From NCBI GenBank assembly GCA_003244035.1, contig QHBV01000239.1, positions 1 to 27,178 of the forward strand: a stretch of 27,178 nt of DNA. Reading direction: 5' to 3'. Position 1 is the stretch's first letter. Each line of letters begins with the position of its first letter. Shown here in pieces: positions 7,295-15,306 of this stretch. Source of the stretch: Solirubrobacterales bacterium (lineage in GTDB: Bacteria; Actinomycetota; Thermoleophilia; Solirubrobacterales; Solirubrobacteraceae). The notes below the pieces were generated by a model. That model saw nothing but the letters and a program-made list of their open reading frames with translations. It made no database searches and was not told where the DNA came from. The position numbers and the translations under genes were made by a program.

Positions 7295-7678
7295 TCAGGG
7301 CGACACTGGGACGCGGCGGCGCCGAGCTGCGGAGGCGAGTGCGTCGTCGAAGGTCGCGAGGGTTGCCTGTTGGTGGACAGCGACGTCGAGGACGCAGCAG
7401 TCGGGCAGTTTGAGCCCGCTGGTTGCGCGCAGTTCGGCCAGGCGCAGCGGCTCGCCATCATCGTGCGGCGCGATACCGATCCCGGCGGCGTACAGGTCGT
7501 CGCGCATGGACGCGCTCTGCCCGATCCGGACTCCGCCGACGAGGACCTCGGCCAGGGTGAGGGCATGGACGAGCATCTGGCCGGGGCTGCCTGTGAGCAG
7601 GAGCGCCGTGGCGACCTGGTGGCGAGGGTCGGCGGGGTTCAGATGCGCGATCAGGACGCTGGCGTCCAGCACGATCAC
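7295..7678 (-). CDS. VapC-type PIN-domain toxin
   Basis: A 127-residue PIN-domain protein, probably an Mg2+-dependent endoribonuclease that cuts tRNA or rRNA when freed from its antitoxin. It begins VIVLDASVLIAHLN, carrying the first catalytic aspartate. It continues with LTLAEVLVG (conserved Glu) and LPDCCVLDVAVHQQATLATFDDAL (the C-terminal acidic residues and core helix). GTG 7678 is set by the GTGA overlap with the stop of the preceding antitoxin gene, the usual arrangement of vapBC pairs. The frame is open further upstream, but that part is antisense/other-frame sequence of the antitoxin. Confidence 0.85.
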   Translation of the reverse strand: MIVLDASVLIAHLNPADPRHQVATALLLTGSPGQMLVHALTLAEVLVGGVRIGQSASMRDDLYAAGIGIAPHDDGEPLRLAELRATSGLKLPDCCVLDVAVHQQATLATFDDALASAARRRRVPVSP

Positions 7679-7938
7679 GCCGGCCAATCCTCCCGTAGCC
7701 CGGTTAGATAATCCGCCGCGAACGCCTCGGCGTACCGGCCGCTGCTGTTGGTCACAGCCGCACGGTGGGCGTCGGCGCTGACGCGCTGATCGTGCTCGAG
7801 CGAGCCGCCTCCGACCTTGACCAGACGCACCAACAGCTTCGATCGCGGCTCCTCGGGCCACCGTTTTGCAGCCAGGTCCAGTGCACGAGCCACCTCCGGG
7901 GTCTCGGTCACCTGATAGCGCGGACGAGCGGTCGGCAT
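7675..7938 (-). CDS. Putative VapB-type antitoxin
   Basis: An 87-residue protein whose position directly before the PIN toxin gene marks it as its antitoxin. The N-terminus RPRYQVTETPEVARALDLAAKRWPEEPRSKLLVRLVKVG looks like a ribbon-helix-helix DNA-binding fold, a beta strand followed by two helices. The C-terminal part (YAEAFAADYLTGLREDWPA) would be the toxin-binding tail; ending in a Trp-containing acidic segment is common in such antitoxins. ATG 7938 is chosen because the protein begins at the strand there. ATG 7974 would add 12 residues. The pair would normally repress its own promoter. Confidence 0.65.
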   Translation of the reverse strand: MPTARPRYQVTETPEVARALDLAAKRWPEEPRSKLLVRLVKVGGGSLEHDQRVSADAHRAAVTNSSGRYAEAFAADYLTGLREDWPA

Positions 7939-8101
7939 CGCACCAGGGTACCCCTTGCCATTAAGGTGGTGCACCCATCATTCGCCGGCGCGGGAGGGGA
8001 TGGATCGTTCGCTCGAGCGCGTGGCCCGCCCACGATGCGAGCCAATGCCGATCGGCTGTTTCAGGGCGTTCGCGGGCGGGCTGCGAGCTCGCCGGGGCTG
8101 A

Positions 8102-9331
8102 TCAGGGGCGGGCTGCGCTCGCCTGGTCGATGTGGCTGAGCGCCATCCCGATCCGCTCCGCGGTCGGGGGGTGGGTCGCCAGCAGCGATGAGACCCAGCG
8201 CGGCGGGTCGAGATCGGCGAAGTTCTGCAGCGCGATCGCCCGCTCAAAGGACACGAACGCCTCCGCGGCGCCCGATAGCTCGAGCGCGAACGCGTCTGCC
8301 CGGCGCTCGACCGCGCGCGAGAGGCGGCTTGCGAGCAGCCCGACCACAGTGAGCACGATCCCCGTCGCGAGCGCCAGCGCCGGGAGTGCGCCGGGGGTGC
8401 CCCGCTCGGCGCTCAGCGCCCAGCTCAGTCGCTGCGCCGTCAACGCCGCGGCGGGGGCGACGATCGCGGTGAACGCGATGCTCCGCAGGACATCGCGGTG
8501 GGCGACGTGCGCGAGCTCGTGGGCGACGACGGCCTGCACCTCCTCGCGGCCGTAGCGATCCAGCAGGGTGTCGAACAGAACCACGCGCTTGGTCGGTCCC
8601 AGGCCGCTCACATACGCATTGGCGGCGGTCGTGCGCCGGCTCGCATCGACCGAGTACACCTCACCCACCCGCACCCCGGCCGTACGGGCCAGCGCGAGCA
8701 GTCGGGCTCGCGTGTCACCCTCGCCCAGCGGCTCGAAGTCGTTGAACACCGGGTCGAGCAGCACCGGCGCGAGCGTCGAGAGCGCGGCCGTGAACAGCAC
8801 GGCTCCGCCGGCCGCCGGCGCCCACCAACCGTGCGGCCAGCGCCGCGATGCCGCCACAACAGCGGCGCCGCCGCCTGCGGCGAGCGCGGCCTCTATCGCC
8901 GACGCCTTGACCAGGTCGGCGCCCCAGCCCCGCCACGACTGCGTGATCAGGCCGGCGGCGATCGCGCGGCGGCGCATCATCGCTGCGGGCGGCAATCCTG
9001 GCAGCAACAGCTCGATCGCGAGCCCAGCTCCGCTCACCGCGCCGCCCGCTATGGGATGCGCCGACGGGATCGACGGGCGCCGGGACCGCCGGCGCACGAC
9101 CGCCCCGAGGGTCCCGAGCTGGAGCGCCACCCGCGCCAGCGCGAGCGCCAACTGCGGGCGGGCGAAGCGCCTCCCACGCTCGATCTCCAGCGCGCTGAAA
9201 TGGTCGCGCGGGTCGACCGGAGCGGGTGCCGTCGCGGACGCTCGCGGCGAGAGCAGCCGCACCGCCGCCTCGCCCGTGGCGAGCGCGAGCAGTCCTGGCC
9301 CAAGCACTCTGAAGCACGACCGGACCTTCAC
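8102..9331 (-). CDS. M48-family membrane metallopeptidase (Ste24/HtpX-like)
   Basis: About 409 residues. A zinc protease in the membrane with the motif HELAHVAHRD (H271, E272, H275) and the downstream zinc ligand region ERRADAFAL. Membrane segments flank the active site, with several hydrophobic helices in the N-terminal 200 residues and two after HExxH. The GDTRARLLALARTAGVRVGEVYSVDASRRTTAANAYVSGLG segment before the active site is typical of the Ste24/CAAX-protease subgroup, which removes C-terminal residues of prenylated proteins in eukaryotes; bacterial roles are mostly quality control. The start is uncertain: GTG 9331 is my choice, while ATG 9364 or 9382 would overlap the divergent phosphoesterase gene. 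Confidence 0.85.
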   Translation of the reverse strand: MKVRSCFRVLGPGLLALATGEAAVRLLSPRASATAPAPVDPRDHFSALEIERGRRFARPQLALALARVALQLGTLGAVVRRRSRRPSIPSAHPIAGGAVSGAGLAIELLLPGLPPAAMMRRRAIAAGLITQSWRGWGADLVKASAIEAALAAGGGAAVVAASRRWPHGWWAPAAGGAVLFTAALSTLAPVLLDPVFNDFEPLGEGDTRARLLALARTAGVRVGEVYSVDASRRTTAANAYVSGLGPTKRVVLFDTLLDRYGREEVQAVVAHELAHVAHRDVLRSIAFTAIVAPAAALTAQRLSWALSAERGTPGALPALALATGIVLTVVGLLASRLSRAVERRADAFALELSGAAEAFVSFERAIALQNFADLDPPRWVSSLLATHPPTAERIGMALSHIDQASAARP

Positions 9332-9347
9332 CCGCGAGACTGTAGTG

Positions 9348-10079
9348 ATGCGGGTGGCGGTCATCTCCGACATCCACGGCAATCGTCACGCGTTCGAAGC
9401 GGTCCTGGACGCGATCGAGCGCTCCCAGTGCAGGGAGCTGTGGTGCCTCGGGGACCTCGTCGGATACGGCGCCGAACCCGACGCCTGCGTCGAGTTGGCT
9501 CAGCGGCATGCCGCGATCTGCCTCGCTGGCAATCACGACCTCGGCGTGCGCGGCGAGATTCCGCTCGAGCGGTTCTCGCGGGGCGCGGCGCTGGCGGCGC
9601 GATGGACACAAGAGACGATCTCCGCGAGCACGCGCGAGTACCTCGATGGGCTGGCGCCGGCGAACCTCGACGAGGCCGTCGGTCTCTTCCACGCCAGCCC
9701 GCGCGATCCGGTGTGGGAGTACGTCCTCGCTTCGCTTCAGGCCGAGTTGTGCCTCGACGCGCAGCAGCACCGCGTGTGTCTGATCGGTCACTCGCACGTC
9801 GCGCTCTCGTTCTCGCGAGCTGCCGGGGCGGCGGCCACCGGCCAGACGCGAGATCCCGGTGAGGAGCTCGACCTCACGACGGGGGAGTGGCTGGTCAATC
9901 CCGGCAGCGTCGGACAGCCGCGCGACGGAGACCCGCGCGCCGCATGGCTCGAGCTCGATCTCGAATGCTGGTCCGCGGCCTACCGCCGGGTCGAATACGA
10001 CGTGGCCGGCGCCGCGGCCGCGATCCGGGCGGCGCGGCTCCCGGACTCGCTCGCCGAGCGGCTCGCGTTCGGGCAGTGA
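9348..10079 (+). CDS. Calcineurin-like metallophosphoesterase (YfcE/MJ0936-type)
   Basis: A 243-residue cytosolic phosphoesterase with the full two-metal signature: SDIHGN at the N-terminus, GDLVGYG, then GNHD, then HASPRDP, and IGHSH near residue 147. The NPGSVGQPRDGD segment is characteristic of the MJ0936/YfcE branch, whose members hydrolyse phosphodiesters in vitro; the natural substrate is not evident. ATG 9348 starts exactly at the first beta strand (MRVAVISDIHGN). The longer open frame upstream is antisense to the M48 gene and is not coding. Confidence 0.9.
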   Translation: MRVAVISDIHGNRHAFEAVLDAIERSQCRELWCLGDLVGYGAEPDACVELAQRHAAICLAGNHDLGVRGEIPLERFSRGAALAARWTQETISASTREYLDGLAPANLDEAVGLFHASPRDPVWEYVLASLQAELCLDAQQHRVCLIGHSHVALSFSRAAGAAATGQTRDPGEELDLTTGEWLVNPGSVGQPRDGDPRAAWLELDLECWSAAYRRVEYDVAGAAAAIRAARLPDSLAERLAFGQ

Positions 10080-10144
10080 GGCGCTCCGCCGGCTGGCCGC
10101 CTAACGTCCCGTCAACGCTCCCAGCCTCTAAAGTCAGGCCACGG

Positions 10145-10711
10145 ATGCGCCACGCGCCCCGCGCACTCCTCGCCGGCGGGCTCGGCTTCGCCGCTTCGAT
10201 CCTCGTCGCCTGCGGCGGCGGCTCCGGCCTGCTCTCCACCGATCAGGCGGCCAACCTCAACAACAACCTAAACCAGGTCTCTGCGGCGCTCGACAGCGGT
10301 CAGTGCGGCACGGCGACGACCGGGCTCGCGTCCTTCGGCAATGCCGTTGACAATCTCTCAGGCGTCAATTCCGTCGCGGCCGCCAGCCTCAAGCAGGGTG
10401 CCGCCACCGTGGCCAAGCTGCTGCGCTGCCACACGCAGACCACCACTACCACCACCACCAGCAGTAGCACAACCACGAGCACGTCGACGAGCGCCGCCGT
10501 GAGCACGCCGCAGACCACCGTCACCGTGAACACCCCGACCGCCCCCACCACGAGCACTCCCGCGCCACCGTCCACAACGCCGGGCACCAGCACGAGCGGC
10601 GGCGCGGGGCTAGGCGGAGGCAATGGCGGTGGATCCGGCACCAGCGGGGGCGCCGGCACCGGCAACGGCGGTGGCGGCAACAGCGGTGGCGGCAACGGCA
10701 AGGGACATTAG
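10145..10711 (+). CDS. Lipoprotein with Thr/Ser-rich and Gly/Asn-rich tail
   Basis: A 188-residue exported protein. The signal peptide ends in a lipobox, ILVAC, with the lipidated Cys at residue 23. A small helical domain of about 75 residues follows (LSTDQAANLNNNLNQVSAALDSG ... LKQGAATVAKLLRC) with two cysteines that could pair. The C-terminal half is low complexity: a poly-Thr/Ser stretch coded by ACC/ACG repeats, then a Pro/Thr linker, then Gly/Asn repeats ending GKGH. The linker suggests a spacer through the cell envelope. It ends 3 bases before the kinase gene start, so the two are almost certainly co-expressed. I do not recognise its function. Confidence 0.75.
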   Translation: MRHAPRALLAGGLGFAASILVACGGGSGLLSTDQAANLNNNLNQVSAALDSGQCGTATTGLASFGNAVDNLSGVNSVAAASLKQGAATVAKLLRCHTQTTTTTTTSSSTTTSTSTSAAVSTPQTTVTVNTPTAPTTSTPAPPSTTPGTSTSGGAGLGGGNGGGSGTSGGAGTGNGGGGNSGGGNGKGH

Positions 10712-10714
10712 CGC

Positions 10715-11986
10715 GTGACCGGCACGACTACGATCGTAGGGCGCTACCGAGTCGAGCGCAGGCTCGGGGTCGGCGGCATGTCGACTGTCCAGCTCGCGTT
10801 CGACCAGCGCCTGGAGCGCTACGTCGCGATCAAGCTGCTGGCTGAGCACCTCGCCGACGATCCCACCTTCGTCTCGCGCTTTCGCCGCGAGGCGCTGTCG
10901 GCGGCGCGCCTCGTGCACCCGAACATCGTCCAGGTATTTGACTTCGGTTTCGACGAGGGCCACCACCAGCAATTCATCGTGATGGAGCACGTGGCCGGGC
11001 ACTCGTGCGCCGAGCTCCTGCGCGACAGGGGGCACCTCGACCTCGAGCAGGCGGTGGAGATCGTCGCCCAGGCGTGCCGAGGCCTCGACTACGCTCACCG
11101 CAACGGCGTCGTGCACCGCGACGTCAAGCCTGGGAACCTGCTCGTGTCCGACTCCGACGTGGTCAAGGTGGCGGATTTCGGGATCGCGCGGGCCACTGAC
11201 CAGTCGAGCATCACCCAGGCGGGCTCGGTGCTCGGGACCGCCGCGTACCTGGCCCCCGAGCAGGCCCGCGGCGAGGAGGCAGGCCCGCGTGCGGACATCT
11301 ATTCCCTGGGCGTTGTCTCCTATCAGCTCCTCTCCGGCAGGCTGCCGTACGAGGCGACCTCGCTGTCCGAGCTCGCGCTCAAGCAGCAGCGAGAGCTGCC
11401 GGCACCACTGAACGAGCTCAACCCGCGGGTCCCCCGTCAACTCGCCCAGGCGGTGGCGCTGGCGCTCGCGATCGATCAGCGCTCGCGTCCCGCGGACGCG
11501 CTGGTGCTCGCCGAGGCCCTGCGCAACGGCGCGCACGGAATCGAGCCGGCCCACGGCGGTGCCCCCGTGCCGGAGCCGGGAACGGGAGCCACCCGGGTCC
11601 TGCCGGGGCGCGACGGACGCGCCCCGGATGGGCGCGCCGGCGGCGCGCGTACCGCCGCGACGCGGCTGCAGCAGAGCAGACCCGCCCCGCGGACGCCGCC
11701 GGCAGCGCTCCCGGAGAGCCCGCGTGAGCGCGCGGTCCCGCGCCCGCGACCCGCGCGTGGCCCCGCGCGTGGCCCAGATCCCCGACCCGCCGGCGCCAGG
11801 CGCGCGTTCCGGCGCATGGTCATCCTGCTCGTGGTCGCCCTCGCGCTGGTAGCAGTCGTCGCGGCCGCCATCGCGATCGGGACGAGCGCGTCCCACGCGG
11901 TGGTCCACTACAAGAAGGTGATCGCGCACGACGCCAACGGCGCGATCCAGCAGCTCCACACCATCATCCAGCAGTACACGAAGTAG
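10715..11986 (+). CDS. PknB-type transmembrane Ser/Thr protein kinase
   Basis: A 423-residue kinase. The N-terminal Hanks-type domain (about 1-265) is complete: glycine-rich loop LGVGGMST, VAIK lysine, HRDVKPGN catalytic loop, DFGIAR, the activation-loop end GTAAYLAPEQARG, and DIYSLGV. A long Pro/Arg/Ala linker follows (about 280-365). One membrane helix lies near 368-390 (VILLVVALALVAVVAAAIAI), and a short extracellular tail of about 33 residues lacks PASTA repeats or any known sensor. GTG 10715 follows the lipoprotein stop by three bases. That coupling suggests the lipoprotein could be a ligand, sensor or substrate partner. The 3' end overlaps tgt by 23 bases in convergent orientation. Confidence 0.93.
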   Translation: MTGTTTIVGRYRVERRLGVGGMSTVQLAFDQRLERYVAIKLLAEHLADDPTFVSRFRREALSAARLVHPNIVQVFDFGFDEGHHQQFIVMEHVAGHSCAELLRDRGHLDLEQAVEIVAQACRGLDYAHRNGVVHRDVKPGNLLVSDSDVVKVADFGIARATDQSSITQAGSVLGTAAYLAPEQARGEEAGPRADIYSLGVVSYQLLSGRLPYEATSLSELALKQQRELPAPLNELNPRVPRQLAQAVALALAIDQRSRPADALVLAEALRNGAHGIEPAHGGAPVPEPGTGATRVLPGRDGRAPDGRAGGARTAATRLQQSRPAPRTPPAALPESPRERAVPRPRPARGPARGPDPRPAGARRAFRRMVILLVVALALVAVVAAAIAIGTSASHAVVHYKKVIAHDANGAIQQLHTIIQQYTK

Positions 11987-13181
11987 CGCCGGGCGCCCCC
12001 CCGGCTCGCAGTGCGCTGGCGACCTCCTCCAGGCGCCCAGCGTCGATCCCAGCCCGCAGATCCTCCATCAGCCGCGCGACGAAGCCGAGGTTGTGGAGCG
12101 TGACCAACCGCAGCGCGGTCAGCTCGCCGGCGCGCAGCAGATGGTGCAGGTAGGCGCGCGAGTACCCGTGTGCGCACGCGGGGCACGGGCACCCATCCAG
12201 GATCGGGTCCACCGAGTTGCGCCAGGAAGCCTTGGTCAGATCCACTCGCCAGCGGGCGAGTGGATCTGGGACGAGCGCGACGCCGTGACGTCCGAGCCGC
12301 GTCGGCATCGCGCAGTCGAACGTGTCGATCCCGAGCTCGACGCCGGCGATCAGGTCGTCGACCTCGCCGATCCCGAGTAGGTGCCGCGGCCGCGCCGGGG
12401 CCCGGCGATCGAGCTCCGTCGTCGCCCATGCGACGACCTCCCGCATCTGCGCCTTGTCGGCACCCAGCGAGCCCCCGATCGCGATCCCGTCGCACGCGCT
12501 CGCGGCGACCGTCTGCGCCGACTCGCGCCGTAGGTCCTGCTCGACGCCGCCCTGGACGATCCCGTAAACGACCTGGCCCTCGGGCCCATGCCGGGCGTGC
12601 CAGCTAAGGCAGCGTCGCAGCCAGCGGTGCGTGCGCTCGGTCGAGCGGGCGGTGTACTCCCTGGTGGCGTGGAACGGCGTGCACTCGTCGAACACGAGCG
12701 CGATGTCCGAGCCGAGCGCCGCCTGGACCTCCATCGAGCCCTCGGGGCTCAGGAATCGCTCGCGGCCGTCGACGTAGGAGCGAAACCGCACGCCCTCCTC
12801 CTCGATCGCCAGGATCGCCCCCTCGCGCTCCCTACCGGCGCGCTGACCGCGGCCCTTAACCTCGTCGGCGACGTTTCCGTGGCCCATCGAGAAGACCTGA
12901 AAGCCGCCCGAGTCGGTGACGATCGGCCGATCCCACCGCATCAGCCCGTGCAGCCCCCCGAACCGGGCGACCAGCTCGGGGCCCGGCGCCAGCAGCAGGT
13001 GAAAGGTGTTGGCGAAGATCAGCTCGTAGCCGAGCCCCGCGACCTCGTGTGGCTCGAGCGTCTTCACGACGCCCTTTGTCGCCAGCGGCACGAACGCGGG
13101 CGTCCGCACGTCGCCGTGGGTCAGCCGCAGCGTTCCCGTTCGCGCCGGTGAGCCAGACGAGCGGGTCCGGACCGTGAACAC
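11964..13181 (-). CDS. tgt: Queuine/archaeosine tRNA-guanine transglycosylase (bacterial type)
   Basis: A 405-residue TIM-barrel enzyme that exchanges guanine-34 of GUN-anticodon tRNAs for preQ1 in queuosine synthesis. It carries TPAFVPLATKGVVKTL, ANTFHLLLAPG, TDSGGFQVFS with the general-base aspartate, IGGSLGADKAQM, GIGEVDDLI and DCAMPTRLGRHG. That last segment holds the nucleophile aspartate. The zinc site CPCPAC...H follows near the C-terminus. GTG 13181 gives the usual N-terminus. The coding sequence contains a perfect 14-bp inverted repeat at 12237-12268. No other queuosine gene is present in the window. Confidence 0.95.
   Translation of the reverse strand: MFTVRTRSSGSPARTGTLRLTHGDVRTPAFVPLATKGVVKTLEPHEVAGLGYELIFANTFHLLLAPGPELVARFGGLHGLMRWDRPIVTDSGGFQVFSMGHGNVADEVKGRGQRAGREREGAILAIEEEGVRFRSYVDGRERFLSPEGSMEVQAALGSDIALVFDECTPFHATREYTARSTERTHRWLRRCLSWHARHGPEGQVVYGIVQGGVEQDLRRESAQTVAASACDGIAIGGSLGADKAQMREVVAWATTELDRRAPARPRHLLGIGEVDDLIAGVELGIDTFDCAMPTRLGRHGVALVPDPLARWRVDLTKASWRNSVDPILDGCPCPACAHGYSRAYLHHLLRAGELTALRLVTLHNLGFVARLMEDLRAGIDAGRLEEVASALRAGGAPGATSCTAG
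12237..12268. repeat. Perfect 14-bp inverted repeat inside tgt
   Basis: Arms CAGATCCACTCGCC (12237-12250) and its exact complement (12255-12268) are separated by the 4-base loop AGCG. The repeat lies within the tgt coding sequence, around the codons for DPLARWRVDLT. Confidence 0.9.
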
Positions 13182-13208
13182 AGCCCGGACCCTATTTGAG
13201 GCCTGCCG

Positions 13209-13700
13209 TCAGCCCTGCTCTGATCCGTCGATCGTCTTCGGCTCGCCGCCGACCGAGATCGCGACCTTGCGCGGTTTACGCTGCTCGGGCTTGGGGATCC
13301 GCACCTCGAGCACGCCCCGGTCGAAGCTGGCGTTGACCGCGTCGGCGTCGACTCCGTCGGGAAGCGTCAGCGTGCGCGCGAACGAGCCCGATGCGCGCTC
13401 GACCCGGTAGTACCCCTCCTTGCGCTCCTTGTGCTCGGCCTTGCGCTCGCCGGAGACAGTCAGCACGTTGTCCTCGAGCTCGATGTTCACGTCGCTTTCG
13501 GACAGCCCCGGCAGGTCGGCGCGCAGGACGAACTCCTCTTCGGTCTCGACCAGATCCATCGCCGGCATCCAACGCCGGAGCGCGCCGGCCCCGCCGTTCC
13601 CAGGCGCAGCTGGGGTGTCGAAGTAGTTGTTGAAGAGCCGGTTCATCTCGGACTGGATCGTGTTCAGCTCGCGCGCCGGCTCCCAGCGAATGAGTGCCAT
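13209..13700 (-). CDS. Hsp20/alpha-crystallin small heat-shock protein
   Basis: A 163-residue ATP-independent holdase chaperone. The N-terminal arm (MALIRWEPARELNTIQSEMNRLFNNYF) is typical of bacterial class A small heat-shock proteins. The alpha-crystallin domain lies at about 45-145, with the conserved ADLPGLSESDVNIELEDNVLTVSGER, YYRVERASGSFARTLTLPDGVD and ASFDRGVLEVRIPKPE. ATG 13700 is preceded by a near-perfect GGAGGT (13708-13713) seven bases away; the upstream GTG 13709 would lie inside that site, so it is rejected. It has its own strong promoter at 13740-13768. Confidence 0.93.
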   Translation of the reverse strand: MALIRWEPARELNTIQSEMNRLFNNYFDTPAAPGNGGAGALRRWMPAMDLVETEEEFVLRADLPGLSESDVNIELEDNVLTVSGERKAEHKERKEGYYRVERASGSFARTLTLPDGVDADAVNASFDRGVLEVRIPKPEQRKPRKVAISVGGEPKTIDGSEQG

Positions 13701-13707
13701 GGTTGTC

Positions 13708-13713
13708 ACCTCC
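13708..13713 (-). promoter_or_regulatory. Ribosome binding site of hsp20
   Basis: GGAGGT on the minus strand, seven bases before ATG 13700. It is the strongest SD sequence seen in the window and fixes the start. Confidence 0.75.
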
Positions 13714-13739
13714 GTGACGATATTTCGGTGTCTGCGCGC

Positions 13740-13768
13740 ATTATGAAATCTAAGTCGTTGCTTGTCAA
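13740..13768 (-). promoter_or_regulatory. Sigma-70-type promoter of hsp20
   Basis: On the minus strand, TTGACA (13763-13768) and CATAAT (13740-13745) are 17 bases apart, a near-consensus housekeeping promoter, with the -10 about 40 bases before ATG 13700. The stretch is AT-rich against a GC-rich background. The -35 hexamer contains the stop codon TGA (13765-13767) of gpmI. CTTGACA, seven bases, then ACTTAGA weakly resembles the HspR operator (CTTGAGT-N7-ACTCAAG), but only 9 of 14 positions match. Confidence 0.7.
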
Positions 13769-15306
13769 GTCTTTTTCTTGCTCACGATCAACGATCGGCC
13801 CGTCATCTCCACAGGCTGCGCGACCCCGAGGAGCTCGAGCACCGTCGGGGCGACATCGGCGAGCACGCCCTCGCCGCGCAGCTCGAGCCCCGGGACCGTC
13901 ACCACGAGGGGCACCGGGTTCAGCGAGTGCGCGGTGTTCGGGCTTCCATCGGGCTCGAGCATGTTGTCCGCGTTGCCATGATCAGCGGTCACCACGCACG
14001 CCCCACCCGCTTCGCCGACCGCGCCGAGGATCTCCCCGAGGCACTCGTCGACGGTCTCGACCGCGGTCACCGCCGCATCGATCACCCCCGTGTGTCCGAC
14101 CATGTCGGCGTTGGCGAAGTTGATGATCCCGAACGCCGGCCGGTCCAGCCGCCAGGCGCCGGCGAACGCCGCCGCCGCCTCGCGGGCGCTCATCTGGGGC
14201 TTGTGGTCGTAGGTGGGGACGTCGCGCGGCGAGGGCACTAGCTCACGCCGCTCGCCTGGGCACGGCTGCTCGTCGCCACCGTTGAAGAAGTACGTGACAT
14301 GGGGGTACTTCTCAGTCTCGGCGACGTGCAGCTGCGTGGCGCCCAGCGCCGCCAGCACGCGCGGCAGCGTGGTCGCGGGGCGCTCGGGTGCGAACGCGAC
14401 CGGGTAGGGCCAATCCTCCTCGTAGCGCGTCATCGTCGTGTAGCGCTCGACCGGCGCTGCGCCGGCGCGGTCCACTTCGCCCAGACCGGGCTCGGCCAGC
14501 GCGCGCGTGAGCTCGCGCATGCGGTCGGGCCGGAAGTTGAACGCGAGCACCGAGTCGCCGGCGCGGATCCGTGCCTCCCGACCCACCAGTGCCGGCGTGA
14601 TGAACTCGTCGCTCTCGCCCCGTGCGTAGGCCGCCAGCACGGCCTCCTCGGCGCTCTGGGCCGTGTGCGCAGCGCGGCCGTGCACGAGCAGGTCGTATGC
14701 GAGCTGGACCCGCTCCCAGCGGCGGTCGCGGTCCATCGCGTAGTAGCGCCCGATCACCGAGCCGACCCGGCCCCGGCCGGCGTTGGCCATCCAGCGCTCG
14801 ACGCTTTCGAGAAAGCCGGCGCCGCTCCGCGGGAGCGTGTCGCGGCCGTCGGTGAAGGCGTGCAGCACGAGATCGGGCACATCGAGCTGGGCGGCGAGCT
14901 CGATCAGCGCCCGCAGGTGCGCGAACCCGGAATGGACGCCGCCGTCGGATACGAGTCCGATCAGGTGTACGCGCTCGCAGGACGAGAACGCCCGACCCAG
15001 CACCGCGTTGGCGGCCAGCTCCCCACACCGCACTGCCTCGGCGATGCGGGTCAGGTCCTGCATCACGACGGCGCCCGCACCGAGGTTCAGGTGGCCGACC
15101 TCGGAGTTGCCCATCTGGCCCTCCGGCAGCCCGACCGCGAGTCCCCACGCGGTCAGCTGCGTGTGCTGGTAGGTGGACCACAGTCCGTCGAACACCGGGG
15201 TGCGCGCGAGCGACACGGCGTTCCCCGGCCCGGAAGGCGCCAGCCCCCAGCCGTCGAGGACGACGAGCGCGACGCCCGGCGCCGGCAGCCGCCCGGTGGC
15301 GCTCAC
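13765..15306 (-). CDS. gpmI: Cofactor-independent phosphoglycerate mutase
   Basis: A 513-residue Mn-dependent enzyme that interconverts 3- and 2-phosphoglycerate. It belongs to the alkaline-phosphatase superfamily: the N-terminal metal site VVLDGWG, then the phosphoserine site GNSEVGHLNLGAG, then HAFTDGRDTLP, NFRPDRMREL, NFANADMVGHTG and ADHGNAD metal ligands toward the C-terminus. Length matches the family. GTG 15306 overlaps the tpiA stop as GTGA, so it is translationally coupled as the last gene of the gap-pgk-tpiA-gpmI run. In many relatives secG sits after tpiA; here gpmI takes that place. Confidence 0.95.
   Translation of the reverse strand: MSATGRLPAPGVALVVLDGWGLAPSGPGNAVSLARTPVFDGLWSTYQHTQLTAWGLAVGLPEGQMGNSEVGHLNLGAGAVVMQDLTRIAEAVRCGELAANAVLGRAFSSCERVHLIGLVSDGGVHSGFAHLRALIELAAQLDVPDLVLHAFTDGRDTLPRSGAGFLESVERWMANAGRGRVGSVIGRYYAMDRDRRWERVQLAYDLLVHGRAAHTAQSAEEAVLAAYARGESDEFITPALVGREARIRAGDSVLAFNFRPDRMRELTRALAEPGLGEVDRAGAAPVERYTTMTRYEEDWPYPVAFAPERPATTLPRVLAALGATQLHVAETEKYPHVTYFFNGGDEQPCPGERRELVPSPRDVPTYDHKPQMSAREAAAAFAGAWRLDRPAFGIINFANADMVGHTGVIDAAVTAVETVDECLGEILGAVGEAGGACVVTADHGNADNMLEPDGSPNTAHSLNPVPLVVTVPGLELRGEGVLADVAPTVLELLGVAQPVEMTGRSLIVSKKKT

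Noticed and set aside
7295..7938. The toxin/antitoxin pair as a novel defence system
   Set aside because: It is a standard PIN toxin with an overlapping upstream antitoxin gene. Nothing around it suggests a defence island.
8498..9862. Plus-strand open frames across the M48 gene that run into the phosphoesterase
   Set aside because: Only the part from ATG 9348 matches a protein family; the upstream part is antisense to the protease.
10438..10500. ACC/ACG triplet repeat as a possible microsatellite or phase-variation tract
   Set aside because: The repeat is in frame and codes for a Thr/Ser linker in a lipoprotein. Unit changes would not shift the frame, so a switching role is not supported.
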